Origin: Planctomycetota bacterium
Lineage (GTDB): Bacteria > Planctomycetota > J058 > JAJDCQ01
Reading direction: 5' to 3'
Assembly: GCA_029260755.1 (NCBI GenBank)
Contig: JAJDCQ010000168.1
Span: 62,001 to 126,000, forward strand
Length of the DNA: 64,000 nt
The notes beneath the pieces are model-generated. The model did no database searches. It was not told where the DNA came from and saw only the letters and a program-made list of their open reading frames with translations. This document shows, piece after piece, positions 25,386-34,461 of this stretch. Positions within the stretch are counted from its first letter, which is position 1; each line of letters starts with the position of its first letter. The translations under genes and the position numbers were made by a program.

Positions 25386-27805
25386 CCCTCGACCGGCGGG
25401 GTCGCGATCGGGGCGGTGTCGCTCGCGGGGTCGACGTCGGGGAAGGCGCTCGAGATCCGTGGGCGGATCAGCACGAGCATCGTCGGGAGGACCATCAGAT
25501 CGGCCAGGAGGGCGGCGATGATCGTGCAGCCGGTCAGGACGCCGAAGAAGACGATCGACTTGATCCCGGCGAGGACGAAGATCAGGAAGCCCGCGAACAG
25601 GGTGATCGACGTCCCGACGAGGGCGTGGCCGGTCGTCAGGATCGCGGTCCGGGCGGCCCGTCGGTGGTCGCCGCCGTTCTCGGCCAGCTCCTTCCGGAAC
25701 CGGAACAGGAAGTGGACCGTGTCGTCGACCGCGATGCCGAGCATCACCGCGGCGATCACGACGGTGGCGACATCGAGGCGGATCCCCGCGAAGCCCATCG
25801 CGCCGAGAATGACGGCGACCGGCAGGCAGTTCGGGACGATCGAGATCAACGCGAGCCGGAGCGACCGGAGGACGACACCGATCAGGACGAAGACGACGCC
25901 GAACGCGATCCCGAACGACAGGAGCTGCGTCCCGACGACGTAGTCGATCAGCCGCACATAGAGCGGGAGGTAGCCGCTCGGCGTGACGACCGTCCCGTCC
26001 GGGAAGCCGGCCGCGTCCACGGCCTCCTTCGCCTGGCGGAGGACCTCGGCCCAGCCCTGGGCGGAGAGGTTCTTCACCTTCGCGGTCACGCGCGCGGTCG
26101 TGTAGTGGGGGAAGTCGACGAGCTTCTGCGGGTCATCCGCGCGATCGGGGTCGTACCAGAGCAGCTCCTGGGCGACGACGTCGGGATCGGTCGGGATCCG
26201 GTACTCGCTCTCCGCTCCGTCGTGGAACGCCTGGTTGAGGCGCTTGGTGACGCTGGTGACCGCGACGGTCTTGCTGACGTTCGGGATCTTCGCGAGCCCC
26301 ACCTCGAACCGGTCGATCGCGGCGAGGAGCTCGGGATCCTTGGCGCCGTCGGTCGTGCCCGTCTCGATCAGGAACTCCATCGGCGTGTAGTTGCCGAACG
26401 TCCCCTCGATCTTGGTGTGGTCGCGGTGGACGGGGTCGGTCGGGAAGAGGAACTGGATGCTGTAGGTGTCGACCTCGAGGCGCGCGATCCCGACGCCGGC
26501 GGTGACCGCGGCGATGACCGAGAAGACGATCACCCAGTCGGGGAAGTAGTAGACGACGTCGGCGACCCACCCGAGAATCCCCGGCTCCGGGTCGGGCACG
26601 CCGCGCAGGCGGGTTCGCCGGCCGGGGGCGGGCGGAGGCCGGAAGCCGGCCGGAGGCCGGACGTCGAACACGTCGAGGACGACGGCGACGACGACCATGC
26701 TGACCACGAACGCGAGGGCGACGCCGATCGCGGCGAAGATCCCGAGGTCGCGGATGACGGCCATCTTGCTCCAGCTCAGGCTGGCGAAGCCGGCCGCCGT
26801 CGTGAGCGTGGTGAAGAGGCAGGGGGCGAGCGAGTAGCCGACGCTGCGGGCGACCGCTCCGCGCTTGTCGACGCCGCCGCGCTCGAGCGGGAGACGCTCC
26901 TGGTAGTAGTGGGTGACGATGTGCATCACGTCGGCGACGCCGTAGACCATCAGCAGCGTCGGGATGATCATCGTGACCATGTTCATCTGCCGGCCGAACG
27001 CGCCGTACAGACCGAGGAGCGCGCCGAGCGAGACCGCGATCACGATGCCGGCCGTCACGACCGGGATGAGGCGCCGCAGGGTGAGGCCGAGGACGACGAA
27101 GATGATCAGGGACGAGAAGCTGAGGAAGATCGTCGCGTCGCGGGTGGAGATCTCGTTCAGCCGCTGATACATCACCCCCATGCCGCCGACCGAGACCTCC
27201 TTCCCGGCCGAGTAGAAGACCTCGTCGAGGACGCGCTGGATCCGGAACAGCACGATCGGGCGGTCGCGATCGATGTTGCCGGTCGCCTGCGGCTGGATGA
27301 TCAGGAGCGTCGTCTTCTCATCCTTGGTGATGATGTGATCACCGTAGATGGGGTCGCTCATGATCCGGTCGCGGACGATGTCGACCTCGGCCTGCGTCGC
27401 CGGCGGACGGCGGAACGACTTCTCGAGGACGAGCTCCGAGTCGCCGTGCTCGTCGACGCCCCAGCCGATGTGGAGGACCGTCGAGATGCTCGTCACGCCC
27501 TTGACCCAGTCGCTCTCGCGCTCCTTGAGGCGGCGGCTGGCGTCGTGGATCAGGCGGAGGTTCTCGACCGTGAAGATCCCGCCCTCGTCGTGGAGGCAGA
27601 CCGCGACGATCTCGTCGTTGCCGAATCGGCCCTGGAAGTCGTGGTAGGACCGGAGGGCGGGGTCGTCCTCGAGGAACCACACCTCGAGGGCGTTGTTCGG
27701 CTCGAGGGCGTCGCCGGTGAGCGGGATCGCCGCGCCCGCGGCGATCAGGACGATGCCGAGGACGACCCAGCGGTTGCGGACGATGATCGAGATCAGCGTT
27801 TCCAC
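25382..27805 (-). CDS. MMPL/RND-family exporter
   Basis: 807 aa with a GTG start. It shows the two-fold RND plan: TM1 (WVVLGIVLIAAGAAIPL), a large periplasmic loop with GNDEIVAVCL, a block of five or six helices (ATIFLSFSSLIIFVVLGLTL, NMVTMIIPTLLMVYGVADVM), then TM7, a second loop, and a last block with VVIAAVMLGIAVDDTVHFLF and LFAGFLIFVLAGIKSIVFFG. The VYGVADVMHIV and LGIAVDDTVHFLFR segments are the proton-relay helices with conserved Asp. Such proteins export lipids, hopanoids or hydrophobic compounds, but the substrate cannot be told here. The next gene's start overlaps its stop. Confidence 0.88.
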   Translation of the reverse strand: METLISIIVRNRWVVLGIVLIAAGAAIPLTGDALEPNNALEVWFLEDDPALRSYHDFQGRFGNDEIVAVCLHDEGGIFTVENLRLIHDASRRLKERESDWVKGVTSISTVLHIGWGVDEHGDSELVLEKSFRRPPATQAEVDIVRDRIMSDPIYGDHIITKDEKTTLLIIQPQATGNIDRDRPIVLFRIQRVLDEVFYSAGKEVSVGGMGVMYQRLNEISTRDATIFLSFSSLIIFVVLGLTLRRLIPVVTAGIVIAVSLGALLGLYGAFGRQMNMVTMIIPTLLMVYGVADVMHIVTHYYQERLPLERGGVDKRGAVARSVGYSLAPCLFTTLTTAAGFASLSWSKMAVIRDLGIFAAIGVALAFVVSMVVVAVVLDVFDVRPPAGFRPPPAPGRRTRLRGVPDPEPGILGWVADVVYYFPDWVIVFSVIAAVTAGVGIARLEVDTYSIQFLFPTDPVHRDHTKIEGTFGNYTPMEFLIETGTTDGAKDPELLAAIDRFEVGLAKIPNVSKTVAVTSVTKRLNQAFHDGAESEYRIPTDPDVVAQELLWYDPDRADDPQKLVDFPHYTTARVTAKVKNLSAQGWAEVLRQAKEAVDAAGFPDGTVVTPSGYLPLYVRLIDYVVGTQLLSFGIAFGVVFVLIGVVLRSLRLALISIVPNCLPVAVILGAMGFAGIRLDVATVVIAAVMLGIAVDDTVHFLFRFRKELAENGGDHRRAARTAILTTGHALVGTSITLFAGFLIFVLAGIKSIVFFGVLTGCTIIAALLADLMVLPTMLVLIRPRISSAFPDVDPASDTAPIATPPVEG

Positions 27806-28082
27806 GGGACAGGAGTTTACACCTTTCGACCCGCCCTCGGAAACCGCCTGGCGCGGTGCGTGATGTCGGCGACCGGGAGGCCCCGTCCGACGCGCCTCGC
27901 GGCGGGTGCAACCGAACGGTTCGGGTCCCGACGAGACGTCTCCGGGGGCAACGGTTCGACGCAGTCGTGCGGGGATCGGGACTTACGTCGGGGCTCGTTT
28001 CGGCACCGCGGTTGCTTCCGAAGAGCGGAGTCCCGAACCCCCGTGGAACGGTCTCGGACCGAGGAGAGAAGGCGTGAACGGA

Positions 28083-29600
28083 ATGACGATGACGAAGCGG
28101 CGCGTGCTGATCGCCGCATGGTCGGCGGCGCTGGCGGTCGCGGTGATCGTGCCGTGGGTCGCGACGAGCGCCCGCGCCGACGAGGACGCGGCCGAGCCGC
28201 CGCCGTTCATCACGCTCGGGCAGCTCGCCCGCGAGCTCTCCGACACGCCCGGTGCGTTCGAGGCGGTCCTCGAGCAGCTCGGGGGCGGCGTCACCGCCGT
28301 CGGCGCGCTCACCGATGAACAGAAGGCGGCCCTCCTCGCCGCGGCCCGCTCGGGCGACTTCGACACCCTCGATCGCGAGCCCCGGGCCGGTCTCGACACG
28401 CTCAACCTCGCGATCCGCGGCCTCGCCGAGCGGCGCGGCCCGCCCGCCCCGACACCTCCGCCGCCCGCGATCGTTCGGACCCGGAGCGAGGCGCTCGGGA
28501 TCCCGTCCGGCGGCGAGACGCTCACTGGCGAGCCGTTCCTCGCGCCGATGGACTTCGGCCTCGCCCACGGCGATCGGCTCGATCCGGCCCAGGCCGCGAC
28601 CTTCAGCGATGCCAAGCGGCTCGCCGACGTGCTCGACCGCCTGTCGCTGAATCGGCCCGACGCGCCCTCTTTCGCCGTCGAGCTCGGCGGCGCGAAGCAC
28701 ACCACCCCCGAGGGGCTCATCGGCGCCCTCGCGGCGAGCGGCCACACCGTCGTCGTCGAGGACCAGCGCGCCCTCGCCAACTTCGGCGACATCGAGAGCG
28801 GCGGACGCGCCGTCGCGACGCCGCTCTGGGTCAACTCGGGGCGGACGCTCGAGGACGGAACCCAGGCGTCGGTCCCCGTGCCCCACGCCCACCTCGCGAT
28901 CAAGGTCACCGGGCCGGTCGTGAACGCGGAGGTGAACCTCTTCAACGGGCTCGACGTGGCCGGCAACGGCGGCGGCGGGATGTCGTTCCGCGCCAGCGCG
29001 ACGCAGAACCAGCCCTGGGTCGGCGGCGCCGTGCCGAACGTCTACGAGGGCTACAAGGCGATCGAGGCGACGCGCCTCATGGGCCTGATCCGGCGCGGCG
29101 TGAGCGACAAGATCAAGGACTTCCGGCTCGCCCTCGACGGCTACTACGAGCTCGGCGTCTGCACCCTCGTCCCTGCGGTCATCGAGATGGCGCTCAACGA
29201 CGAGGTCTCGATCTGGCCGCTGACTCACGACCCCCGGTTCTTCCAGAGCGACAGCGAGCTCGACCAGATCGTGCGGCGACTGCCGGTCGACGGGCGCGGC
29301 GGCGAGGAGCCCTCGCTCGAGCGTCTCCGCGGGTCGATCCCGTGGGAGAACGTCGACGACATCCCGCTGCCCGAGCTCCGCGCGACGGCCGCCCAGATCG
29401 AGGCCGAGCTCGCGGCGCAGCGAGCGGCCGAGGTCGAGGCGGGCGCCGGTGACGCGGCCGGCGACGCGGCCGGAGCCGGCGGTGAGCAGGCGACGGACGC
29501 CGGTGAGCCTCGCGCTCCGGTCGACGGCTTCGGCGGGATCCTCGACAAGGAGGTCGAGAAGGGATGCAAGAAGGGGGACGCCGGGCACGACGACGATTGA
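28083..29600 (+). CDS. Exported protein of unknown function
   Basis: 505 aa from the ATG at 28083 (GGAGAGAAGG upstream). Longer upstream frames are ignored because the signal peptide starts here: MTMTKRR, a hydrophobic core, and a cut site near TSARA-D. The first third is Ala/Pro-rich and linker-like. The centre (about residues 130-400) is probably a globular domain with AHGDRLDPAQAATFSDAKRL, GSVP-like loops and a Gly-rich patch NGGGGMSFRASATQ. The C-terminal 80 residues are Ala/Glu/Gly-rich and low complexity, ending in KKGDAGHDDD. No family was recognised. A 12-bp perfect hairpin lies 45 bp after the stop. Confidence 0.6.
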   Translation: MTMTKRRVLIAAWSAALAVAVIVPWVATSARADEDAAEPPPFITLGQLARELSDTPGAFEAVLEQLGGGVTAVGALTDEQKAALLAAARSGDFDTLDREPRAGLDTLNLAIRGLAERRGPPAPTPPPPAIVRTRSEALGIPSGGETLTGEPFLAPMDFGLAHGDRLDPAQAATFSDAKRLADVLDRLSLNRPDAPSFAVELGGAKHTTPEGLIGALAASGHTVVVEDQRALANFGDIESGGRAVATPLWVNSGRTLEDGTQASVPVPHAHLAIKVTGPVVNAEVNLFNGLDVAGNGGGGMSFRASATQNQPWVGGAVPNVYEGYKAIEATRLMGLIRRGVSDKIKDFRLALDGYYELGVCTLVPAVIEMALNDEVSIWPLTHDPRFFQSDSELDQIVRRLPVDGRGGEEPSLERLRGSIPWENVDDIPLPELRATAAQIEAELAAQRAAEVEAGAGDAAGDAAGAGGEQATDAGEPRAPVDGFGGILDKEVEKGCKKGDAGHDDD

Positions 29601-29645
29601 TCGTCGCGACTCGACCGACCGACTTCTACGAACGAAGATGAACGA

Positions 29646-29672
29646 CCGGGCCGCCTCGACGAGGCGGCCCGG
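29646..29672 (+). terminator. Hairpin after the 28083 gene
   Basis: Perfect 12-bp GC-rich stem (29646-29657 with 29661-29672) and a GAC loop. The sequence after it (CCTTGGTTCC) has no real T-run, so intrinsic termination is likely but not canonical. Confidence 0.6.
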
Positions 29673-29720
29673 CCTTGGTTCCAGGAACACGCCCGATGAT
29701 CGGCTTCGCCGATCGATGCC

Positions 29721-29770
29721 TCACGCAGAGACCGCAGAGGCTGAACCGGAAACGCAGAGAACGCAGAGAG
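29721..29770 (+). repeat. CGCAGAGA-type direct repeats
   Basis: CACGCAGAGACCGCAGAGG and ACGCAGAGAACGCAGAGAG lie 20 bp apart, and GACTCTGCG about 40 bp later is their reverse complement. Such units are common in intergenic repeats of high-GC bacteria; meaning unknown. Confidence 0.5.
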
Positions 29771-29839
29771 TCCCTTTCGACGGGACTACGTGGCGCGTTC
29801 CGTGACTCTGCGCATCGACTCGGCGCCGACCGGAACAGT

Positions 29840-29919
29840 CCGCGCAATCCGCGCGATACCCGTTTTAGTTAAGTCGGCGTAGAAGACGAGTGGAACCGCG
29901 GATCGCGCGGATTGCGCGG
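29840..29919 (+). repeat. Palindromic intergenic element, copy E (diverged)
   Basis: Perfect 18-bp arms (29840-29857 and 29902-29919), CCGCGCAATCCGCGCGAT and its complement. The 9-bp unit is changed from CCGCGTAAT to CCGCGCAAT, and the centre has an AT-rich TTTTAGTTAAG insertion. Confidence 0.85.
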
Positions 29920-30144
29920 ATTGAGCTGCCGGCCCCCGAGTTCGACCCGACGCGCGTGTTGCAGGAACGACTCCTGGCCGCGGTTCGGGGACGGTCCGCA
30001 TGTCCCACGGTGCCCCAGCCCTCTCCGGGGCTGATCTCCTCGCGTCGTGCCCAAGTCGCGCCCCGGTAGGCCGTTGCTGTCTGGCTGCGGCGTGGGCACA
30101 CCCTTCGCTCTTCGGCGAGTCGGGGACTGAGGAGGCCGAGGACG

Positions 30145-31530
30145 ATGGCAACTCGCACGACGACAACGGGCATCTTTTTGGGGGCGGTGGCCGTCGCCCT
30201 CGGCGGGGCGGACCTTGCGCCGGTCGCTTGGGCGGCGGACGGTGATCGGCGCGTGATCGCCGGAACGACGAGCGATGGTCGCCACTTCGCCGGGCCGGTC
30301 GAGCAGCGCGGCGAGCGCTTCTTCGCCGATCTGGTCATCCTCGGCGCGGGGGAGATGGTGCTCGAGGCGCCCGCGCGGTCCGGACCGATGCCGGCGGCGT
30401 TCGAGGTCCGCGTGCGCCGGGGCGCGGAGGGAGCTCGCACCGCGCTCGATCGTCTGCTCGACGACGGGGAAGGCGACTCGAACGCCCCGCGCTACGAGCT
30501 CGTGCCGGTCTACGAGGCGACGCCCGGGCCCGCGCGACCCGACCCGGGCGCGGGCGAGCCCGACGATGACGAGGAGGCGCCCGCGCCTTCGGAGCCGCCC
30601 ACCGTCGGGTTCGAGCTCGCGGTGACGCATGCGGACGGGTCGCCGCTCGAGCTGCGGACCGCCGTCCTCGTCGGCGAGAAGGTCGAGCTCGCCGTGCGTG
30701 TCACCTACGCGGGCAGCCCGGTGGCCGACGCCCAGATCCTCTGGGAGGTGCCGGGGCGGACGATCAAGAGCTACTCGCTCGACGTGAGCCCCGACGAGAC
30801 GATCTGGGAGGGGCGCCGGGGCACCCCCGCGGGGGAGGACATGCACGCCGGGCAGGTCGTCCTCCATCGTCAGTCGCTCCGCGAGGAGGATCGGCGGCGG
30901 CGCGCGATCACCTTCTACTGGACCGACGAAGCGCCGGGGCGCGCGGTGACGGTGACCGTGTGGCGGGGGCGCGAGCGGGCGCGCGCGAGCGCGACGTTCG
31001 ACGTGGCGCGGAGCGCGACGCCGGCGCGCGATGTCTACACCGCGCCGGAGAAGCTCTCGGCCAACTGGGAGGTGCTGTCGCATCACGCGAGCTGGCACCG
31101 GGAGTTCCGCGGCGAGGAACGGTTCGTCCTCTTCCACCGCGAGTTTCTGCGGGCCTACAACGCCTGGCGCGAGCTCTTCGGCTATCTGCCGGTCGAGGCG
31201 GTGACGAGCCCGGACGAGCCCGGTGGTGGACTCGAGCCGCCGAGCTACCTCACCGAGGAGGGCGGGAGGTCTCGTCTGACGATGGACGACGGCGTCGAGG
31301 TGGTGCGGCTGGCCGATTTCGCCTCCCTCCGCCAGCTCGGCACCGCCATCGAGAGCCCCTGGCACAACAGCGGCCACGGGGTCGAGGCGCGCCGGATGAT
31401 CGGCGGCGAACGGCCGAACAGCGACATGGCCTCGGTCCTGCGGGCGCCGACCTGCGAGGTGTTCTACCAGTGGCACACGAGGGTCGACGCGGTCGCCCGG
31501 GAGTGGGAGTATCTGAAGTCCCGCGACTAG
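30145..31530 (+). CDS. Exported tyrosinase-like type-3 copper protein
   Basis: 461 aa. A signal peptide ends at about residue 31 (AWA-A). A GAGGAGG ribosome-binding site precedes the ATG by about 11 bases. Residues 32-290 form beta-rich and Pro/Glu-rich material of unknown role, including an Ig-like segment (VGEKVELAVRVTYAGSPVAD). The C-terminal 150 residues match the tyrosinase/hemocyanin copper site: SHHASWHREF...VLFHREF (candidate CuA: His313/314, 318 and 331) and SPWHNSGHG with APTCEVFYQWH (CuB: His407, 411 and 444). The HNxxH plus Phe-x-x-Trp-His spacing is diagnostic of CuB. The domain is short and has lost the usual PWHR wording (LFHREF). Predicted copper oxidase; substrate unknown. 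Confidence 0.62.
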   Translation: MATRTTTTGIFLGAVAVALGGADLAPVAWAADGDRRVIAGTTSDGRHFAGPVEQRGERFFADLVILGAGEMVLEAPARSGPMPAAFEVRVRRGAEGARTALDRLLDDGEGDSNAPRYELVPVYEATPGPARPDPGAGEPDDDEEAPAPSEPPTVGFELAVTHADGSPLELRTAVLVGEKVELAVRVTYAGSPVADAQILWEVPGRTIKSYSLDVSPDETIWEGRRGTPAGEDMHAGQVVLHRQSLREEDRRRRAITFYWTDEAPGRAVTVTVWRGRERARASATFDVARSATPARDVYTAPEKLSANWEVLSHHASWHREFRGEERFVLFHREFLRAYNAWRELFGYLPVEAVTSPDEPGGGLEPPSYLTEEGGRSRLTMDDGVEVVRLADFASLRQLGTAIESPWHNSGHGVEARRMIGGERPNSDMASVLRAPTCEVFYQWHTRVDAVAREWEYLKSRD

Positions 31531-34461
31531 CTATCGGAGTAGCTCCGCGACCCTCTCCACGATGATCTCGTCCGAGCCCGCCGCGGCGATGAGGGCGCCG
31601 TCCGCGCTCCACGCCACCGTCCGGAAGTCGCCGCTTCCGCGGATCTGGGCGAGTGGTCGGCGCGTCGCCGCGTCGAACACCTCTGCGGTCGCGCCGTTGC
31701 CCGCGAGCGCGACGAAGCGCCCGTCGGCGCTCCAGGCGGCCGACCACGCCGTGCTCTTCTCGATCGGCGAGAACCGGTCACCGAAGCGACGGAGCTCGGG
31801 CCACGAGAAGATCTGGTTGGTGAATCCACCGAGGAGGAGTCGGCGCCCGTCGCGGCTCCAGGCGATCGCGTTGGGGATCCCCTCGTCGTCGTGGGTGCGG
31901 AGGGCTCGCCCGTCGCGGGCGTCCCAGAACCGGGCCGTTCCGTCGTCCGAAGCGCTCCCGATCATCGTTCCATCGGGATGCCAGGCGACGCTGTAGGCGG
32001 TGTCGCCGTGCCCGCGCAGCTCGAGCTCGGCGCGGCCGTCGCGGAGCGACCAGACGCGGATCACCCCGCCGACGCCGGTCGCGGCGAGGCGCGTTCCGTC
32101 CGGGCTGAACGCGACCGAGTAGACCTGGCTGCCGTGGTCGAAGCGGTAGGCGACCTCGCCGTCGTGCGCGCGCCGGACGACCACGGTCTCGTCCTTGCTC
32201 CCCGAGGCGATGAGGCGTCCCTTCGGGTCCCAGGCGACCGCGTCGACGAGATCCTCGTGGCTTCGCCACGACGCGACGACCTCGCCGGTCGCGAGCGACC
32301 AGACGACGAGGTTGCGGCGCGATTCGTCGGTCCCGCACAGCAGGCGCGAGGTCGGATCGAAGGCGACGGCCCGGCGGCCGCCGTCGATCACCAGCCGCGG
32401 TCCCTTGAACGGCGAGCGGGGCGTCGGAGGGTCCTTCGGGTCGATCCGGCGATCGTCGGGCGGCGACGGGTCGCGGCTCGCGTCGGCGAGGACGTCGGTC
32501 TCGGGCGGGGGGATCGCCTCGCTCCAGGCGGTCGCGAGCCGCTCGAGCGCCTCGGGCGGAACGCCGCGGCGCGCCGCCCGGGCGAGGGCGGTCGCGACGG
32601 CCCGGCGATGGTCGGCGAGGCTCGGATCGCCGAGGAGGAGCCAGGCGGTCGCGGCTCGGCGCGCCCCCGCCTCTCGGTCCTCGTCCCGGCCCTGGAGCTT
32701 CACGAGCTGTCCGGGGCCGAGCCCGTCGAGGACCGAGGCGACCGTGACGTCCATCTCGGCGCCGGACGCCGATCGGAGGAGCAGTCCCTCGGCGGTCGCC
32801 TCCTTGACCTTGAAGACGAGCGCACCGCGCCGGACCTCGATCCCGATCAGGTGCTCGCCGGCGCGCCCGAGGACGGCGTCGAGATCGTCGGCGATCGCGC
32901 TCCAGCGGGCGCTGGCGGCGGCGAGAGGACCGCCGGGCGGGGCGCCTTCGGGGAGGACCGCTCGGGCGGCGGCGACGTCTCGCGCGCGGAGGGCGGCGAG
33001 GATCCGCGCGCCGAGGACCGTCGCCTCGCACGCCTCGTCGATGGGGTCGATGGGGTCGGCGGCTCCCGGCGGCGTCTCGTTCGTGGTCGCGGGTGCCTCG
33101 GGCTCGACGGGCGCCGACGTCGCTCGCGCCGGGTCCGGCTCGGGTTCGACCGCGGGCTCGGTCTCGACCGCGGGCGCGGGCTCCACCTCGATCTCGGGTC
33201 CCACCTCGGGCTCGACCGCGGGCTGGGGCTCCGCCTCGACCTCGGGTCCGAGCGTCGGCCGCGGCTCGGCGACGGCGACGGCGACCGTGTCGTCGGGCCG
33301 GGCCTCCCCGGGCGCGCCTCTCCGCCCGATCACGAAGAGGCCGCCGACCGCGATCACCGCGAGGAGCGGCAGGGCGACGACCGCGACCGAGACCGCCGGC
33401 CCCTGGTTGGAGACCCGCACGCTGTCGCCGCGCACTCTCCCGGAGGTCCTCCGTCCGCTCGGACGCGTCGTCCGTCCGGAGCGCCGAGGGCGGCGCCGAC
33501 CCGAGCTCGCGCCGCTCACGGTCGCCATCGCCGTCGGCGCGGTCGGGGTCGAGGGCGCGGGCCCTCCGTCGAGCCGACCGAGCACATCTGCCATGGTCGC
33601 CGGGCGCGTCGCCGGATCGCGCGCGATCATCGCGCCGATGAGCTGCGCCGTCGCCCGGTCGAGCCCCGGAACGCGCGCCTCGATCGGCGGCGGGTCGTGG
33701 GTGAGAACGGCAGCGGCGAGGTCGACGATCGCGCCCCGCCCGTGCGGCGGCTCGCCGGCGAGCATCTCGTAGAAGACCGCGCCGAGGGCGTAGACGTCGC
33801 TCCGGGCGTCGATGCCGACTCCGCGGAGCTGCTCGGGCGCCATGTAGGCGGCCGTCCCGATCGCCGTGCCGGTCCGGGTGAGGCTCGGGACCGCTCCGTC
33901 GCTCGCGGCGGGGCGGAGCAGGTCGAAGTCGGTCAGCTTGACGCCGCCGTCCGCCGGGCACAGGACGTTGCTCGGCTTCACATCGCGGTGAAGGAGCCCC
34001 TGATCGTGGAGATGCCCGAGCGCGCCGGCGAGGTCTCGGACGACGGCGCGCGCCTCGTCGAGCCCGAGGGGGCCGCCCTCGGCGAGGCGAGCGGCCAGCG
34101 ACGGGCCCTCGACGAGCTCCATCGCGAGGAACGGCTGGTCGCCCTCGACCCAGCCGTCGAGGACGCGGACGATTCCGGGGTGGGTGATCCGCGCGGCGAG
34201 GCGGCAGCTCCGGACGAAGCGCTCGCGCGCGGCGCCGGCGACCGTCGCCTGGGTCGAGATCAGGATCTTGAGGGCGGCGCGCGTCCCGTCGCGCTCGGCC
34301 CGATAGACGCGGCCGAACCCGCCGCAGCCGAGCAGATCGGAGATCCTCCAGCCGCGGAGGACCGTTCCGATGAACGGATCCGCGTCCTCGTGGCTGACGG
34401 CGCGGCGGAGGTCGCCGAGTCCGTCCGCGCGGGGAGGATCGCCGCCGGGGTCGCCGGTCAC
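31531..34461 (-). CDS. Ser/Thr kinase with WD40 C-terminal domain (second of a tandem pair)
   Basis: 976 aa from the GTG at 34461, whose GTGA overlaps the stop of the upstream paralogue. A longer same-frame start is an artefact of antisense coding. Kinase motifs are GCGGFGRVYRAE, LLHRDVKPSNVLC and KLTDFDLLRP (DFD in place of DFG), GTAAYMAPEQ. A membrane helix (VAVVALPLLAVIAVGGLFVI) near residue 345, a Pro/Glu-rich linker, then about seven WD40 blades (DLVDAVAWDPKGRLIASGSK, YSVAFSPDGTRLAATGVGG and others) make up the periplasmic or surface part. It ends tail-to-tail against the tyrosinase-like gene with no bases between the stops. Confidence 0.9.
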   Translation of the reverse strand: MTGDPGGDPPRADGLGDLRRAVSHEDADPFIGTVLRGWRISDLLGCGGFGRVYRAERDGTRAALKILISTQATVAGAARERFVRSCRLAARITHPGIVRVLDGWVEGDQPFLAMELVEGPSLAARLAEGGPLGLDEARAVVRDLAGALGHLHDQGLLHRDVKPSNVLCPADGGVKLTDFDLLRPAASDGAVPSLTRTGTAIGTAAYMAPEQLRGVGIDARSDVYALGAVFYEMLAGEPPHGRGAIVDLAAAVLTHDPPPIEARVPGLDRATAQLIGAMIARDPATRPATMADVLGRLDGGPAPSTPTAPTAMATVSGASSGRRRPRRSGRTTRPSGRRTSGRVRGDSVRVSNQGPAVSVAVVALPLLAVIAVGGLFVIGRRGAPGEARPDDTVAVAVAEPRPTLGPEVEAEPQPAVEPEVGPEIEVEPAPAVETEPAVEPEPDPARATSAPVEPEAPATTNETPPGAADPIDPIDEACEATVLGARILAALRARDVAAARAVLPEGAPPGGPLAAASARWSAIADDLDAVLGRAGEHLIGIEVRRGALVFKVKEATAEGLLLRSASGAEMDVTVASVLDGLGPGQLVKLQGRDEDREAGARRAATAWLLLGDPSLADHRRAVATALARAARRGVPPEALERLATAWSEAIPPPETDVLADASRDPSPPDDRRIDPKDPPTPRSPFKGPRLVIDGGRRAVAFDPTSRLLCGTDESRRNLVVWSLATGEVVASWRSHEDLVDAVAWDPKGRLIASGSKDETVVVRRAHDGEVAYRFDHGSQVYSVAFSPDGTRLAATGVGGVIRVWSLRDGRAELELRGHGDTAYSVAWHPDGTMIGSASDDGTARFWDARDGRALRTHDDEGIPNAIAWSRDGRRLLLGGFTNQIFSWPELRRFGDRFSPIEKSTAWSAAWSADGRFVALAGNGATAEVFDAATRRPLAQIRGSGDFRTVAWSADGALIAAAGSDEIIVERVAELLR

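Larger units (their letters stand above)
29601..30144. other. 544-bp gene-free stretch: hairpin plus two repeat types
   Basis: It contains a strong hairpin (29646-29672), a 50-bp run of ACGCAGAGAC-like direct repeats (29721-29770), and palindrome copy E (29840-29919). No credible gene. Confidence 0.75.

Noticed and set aside
28000-28082. Longer N-terminal start for the 28083 protein at 27906
   Set aside because: It would put 59 residues of Arg/Gly-rich noise before a clear signal peptide.
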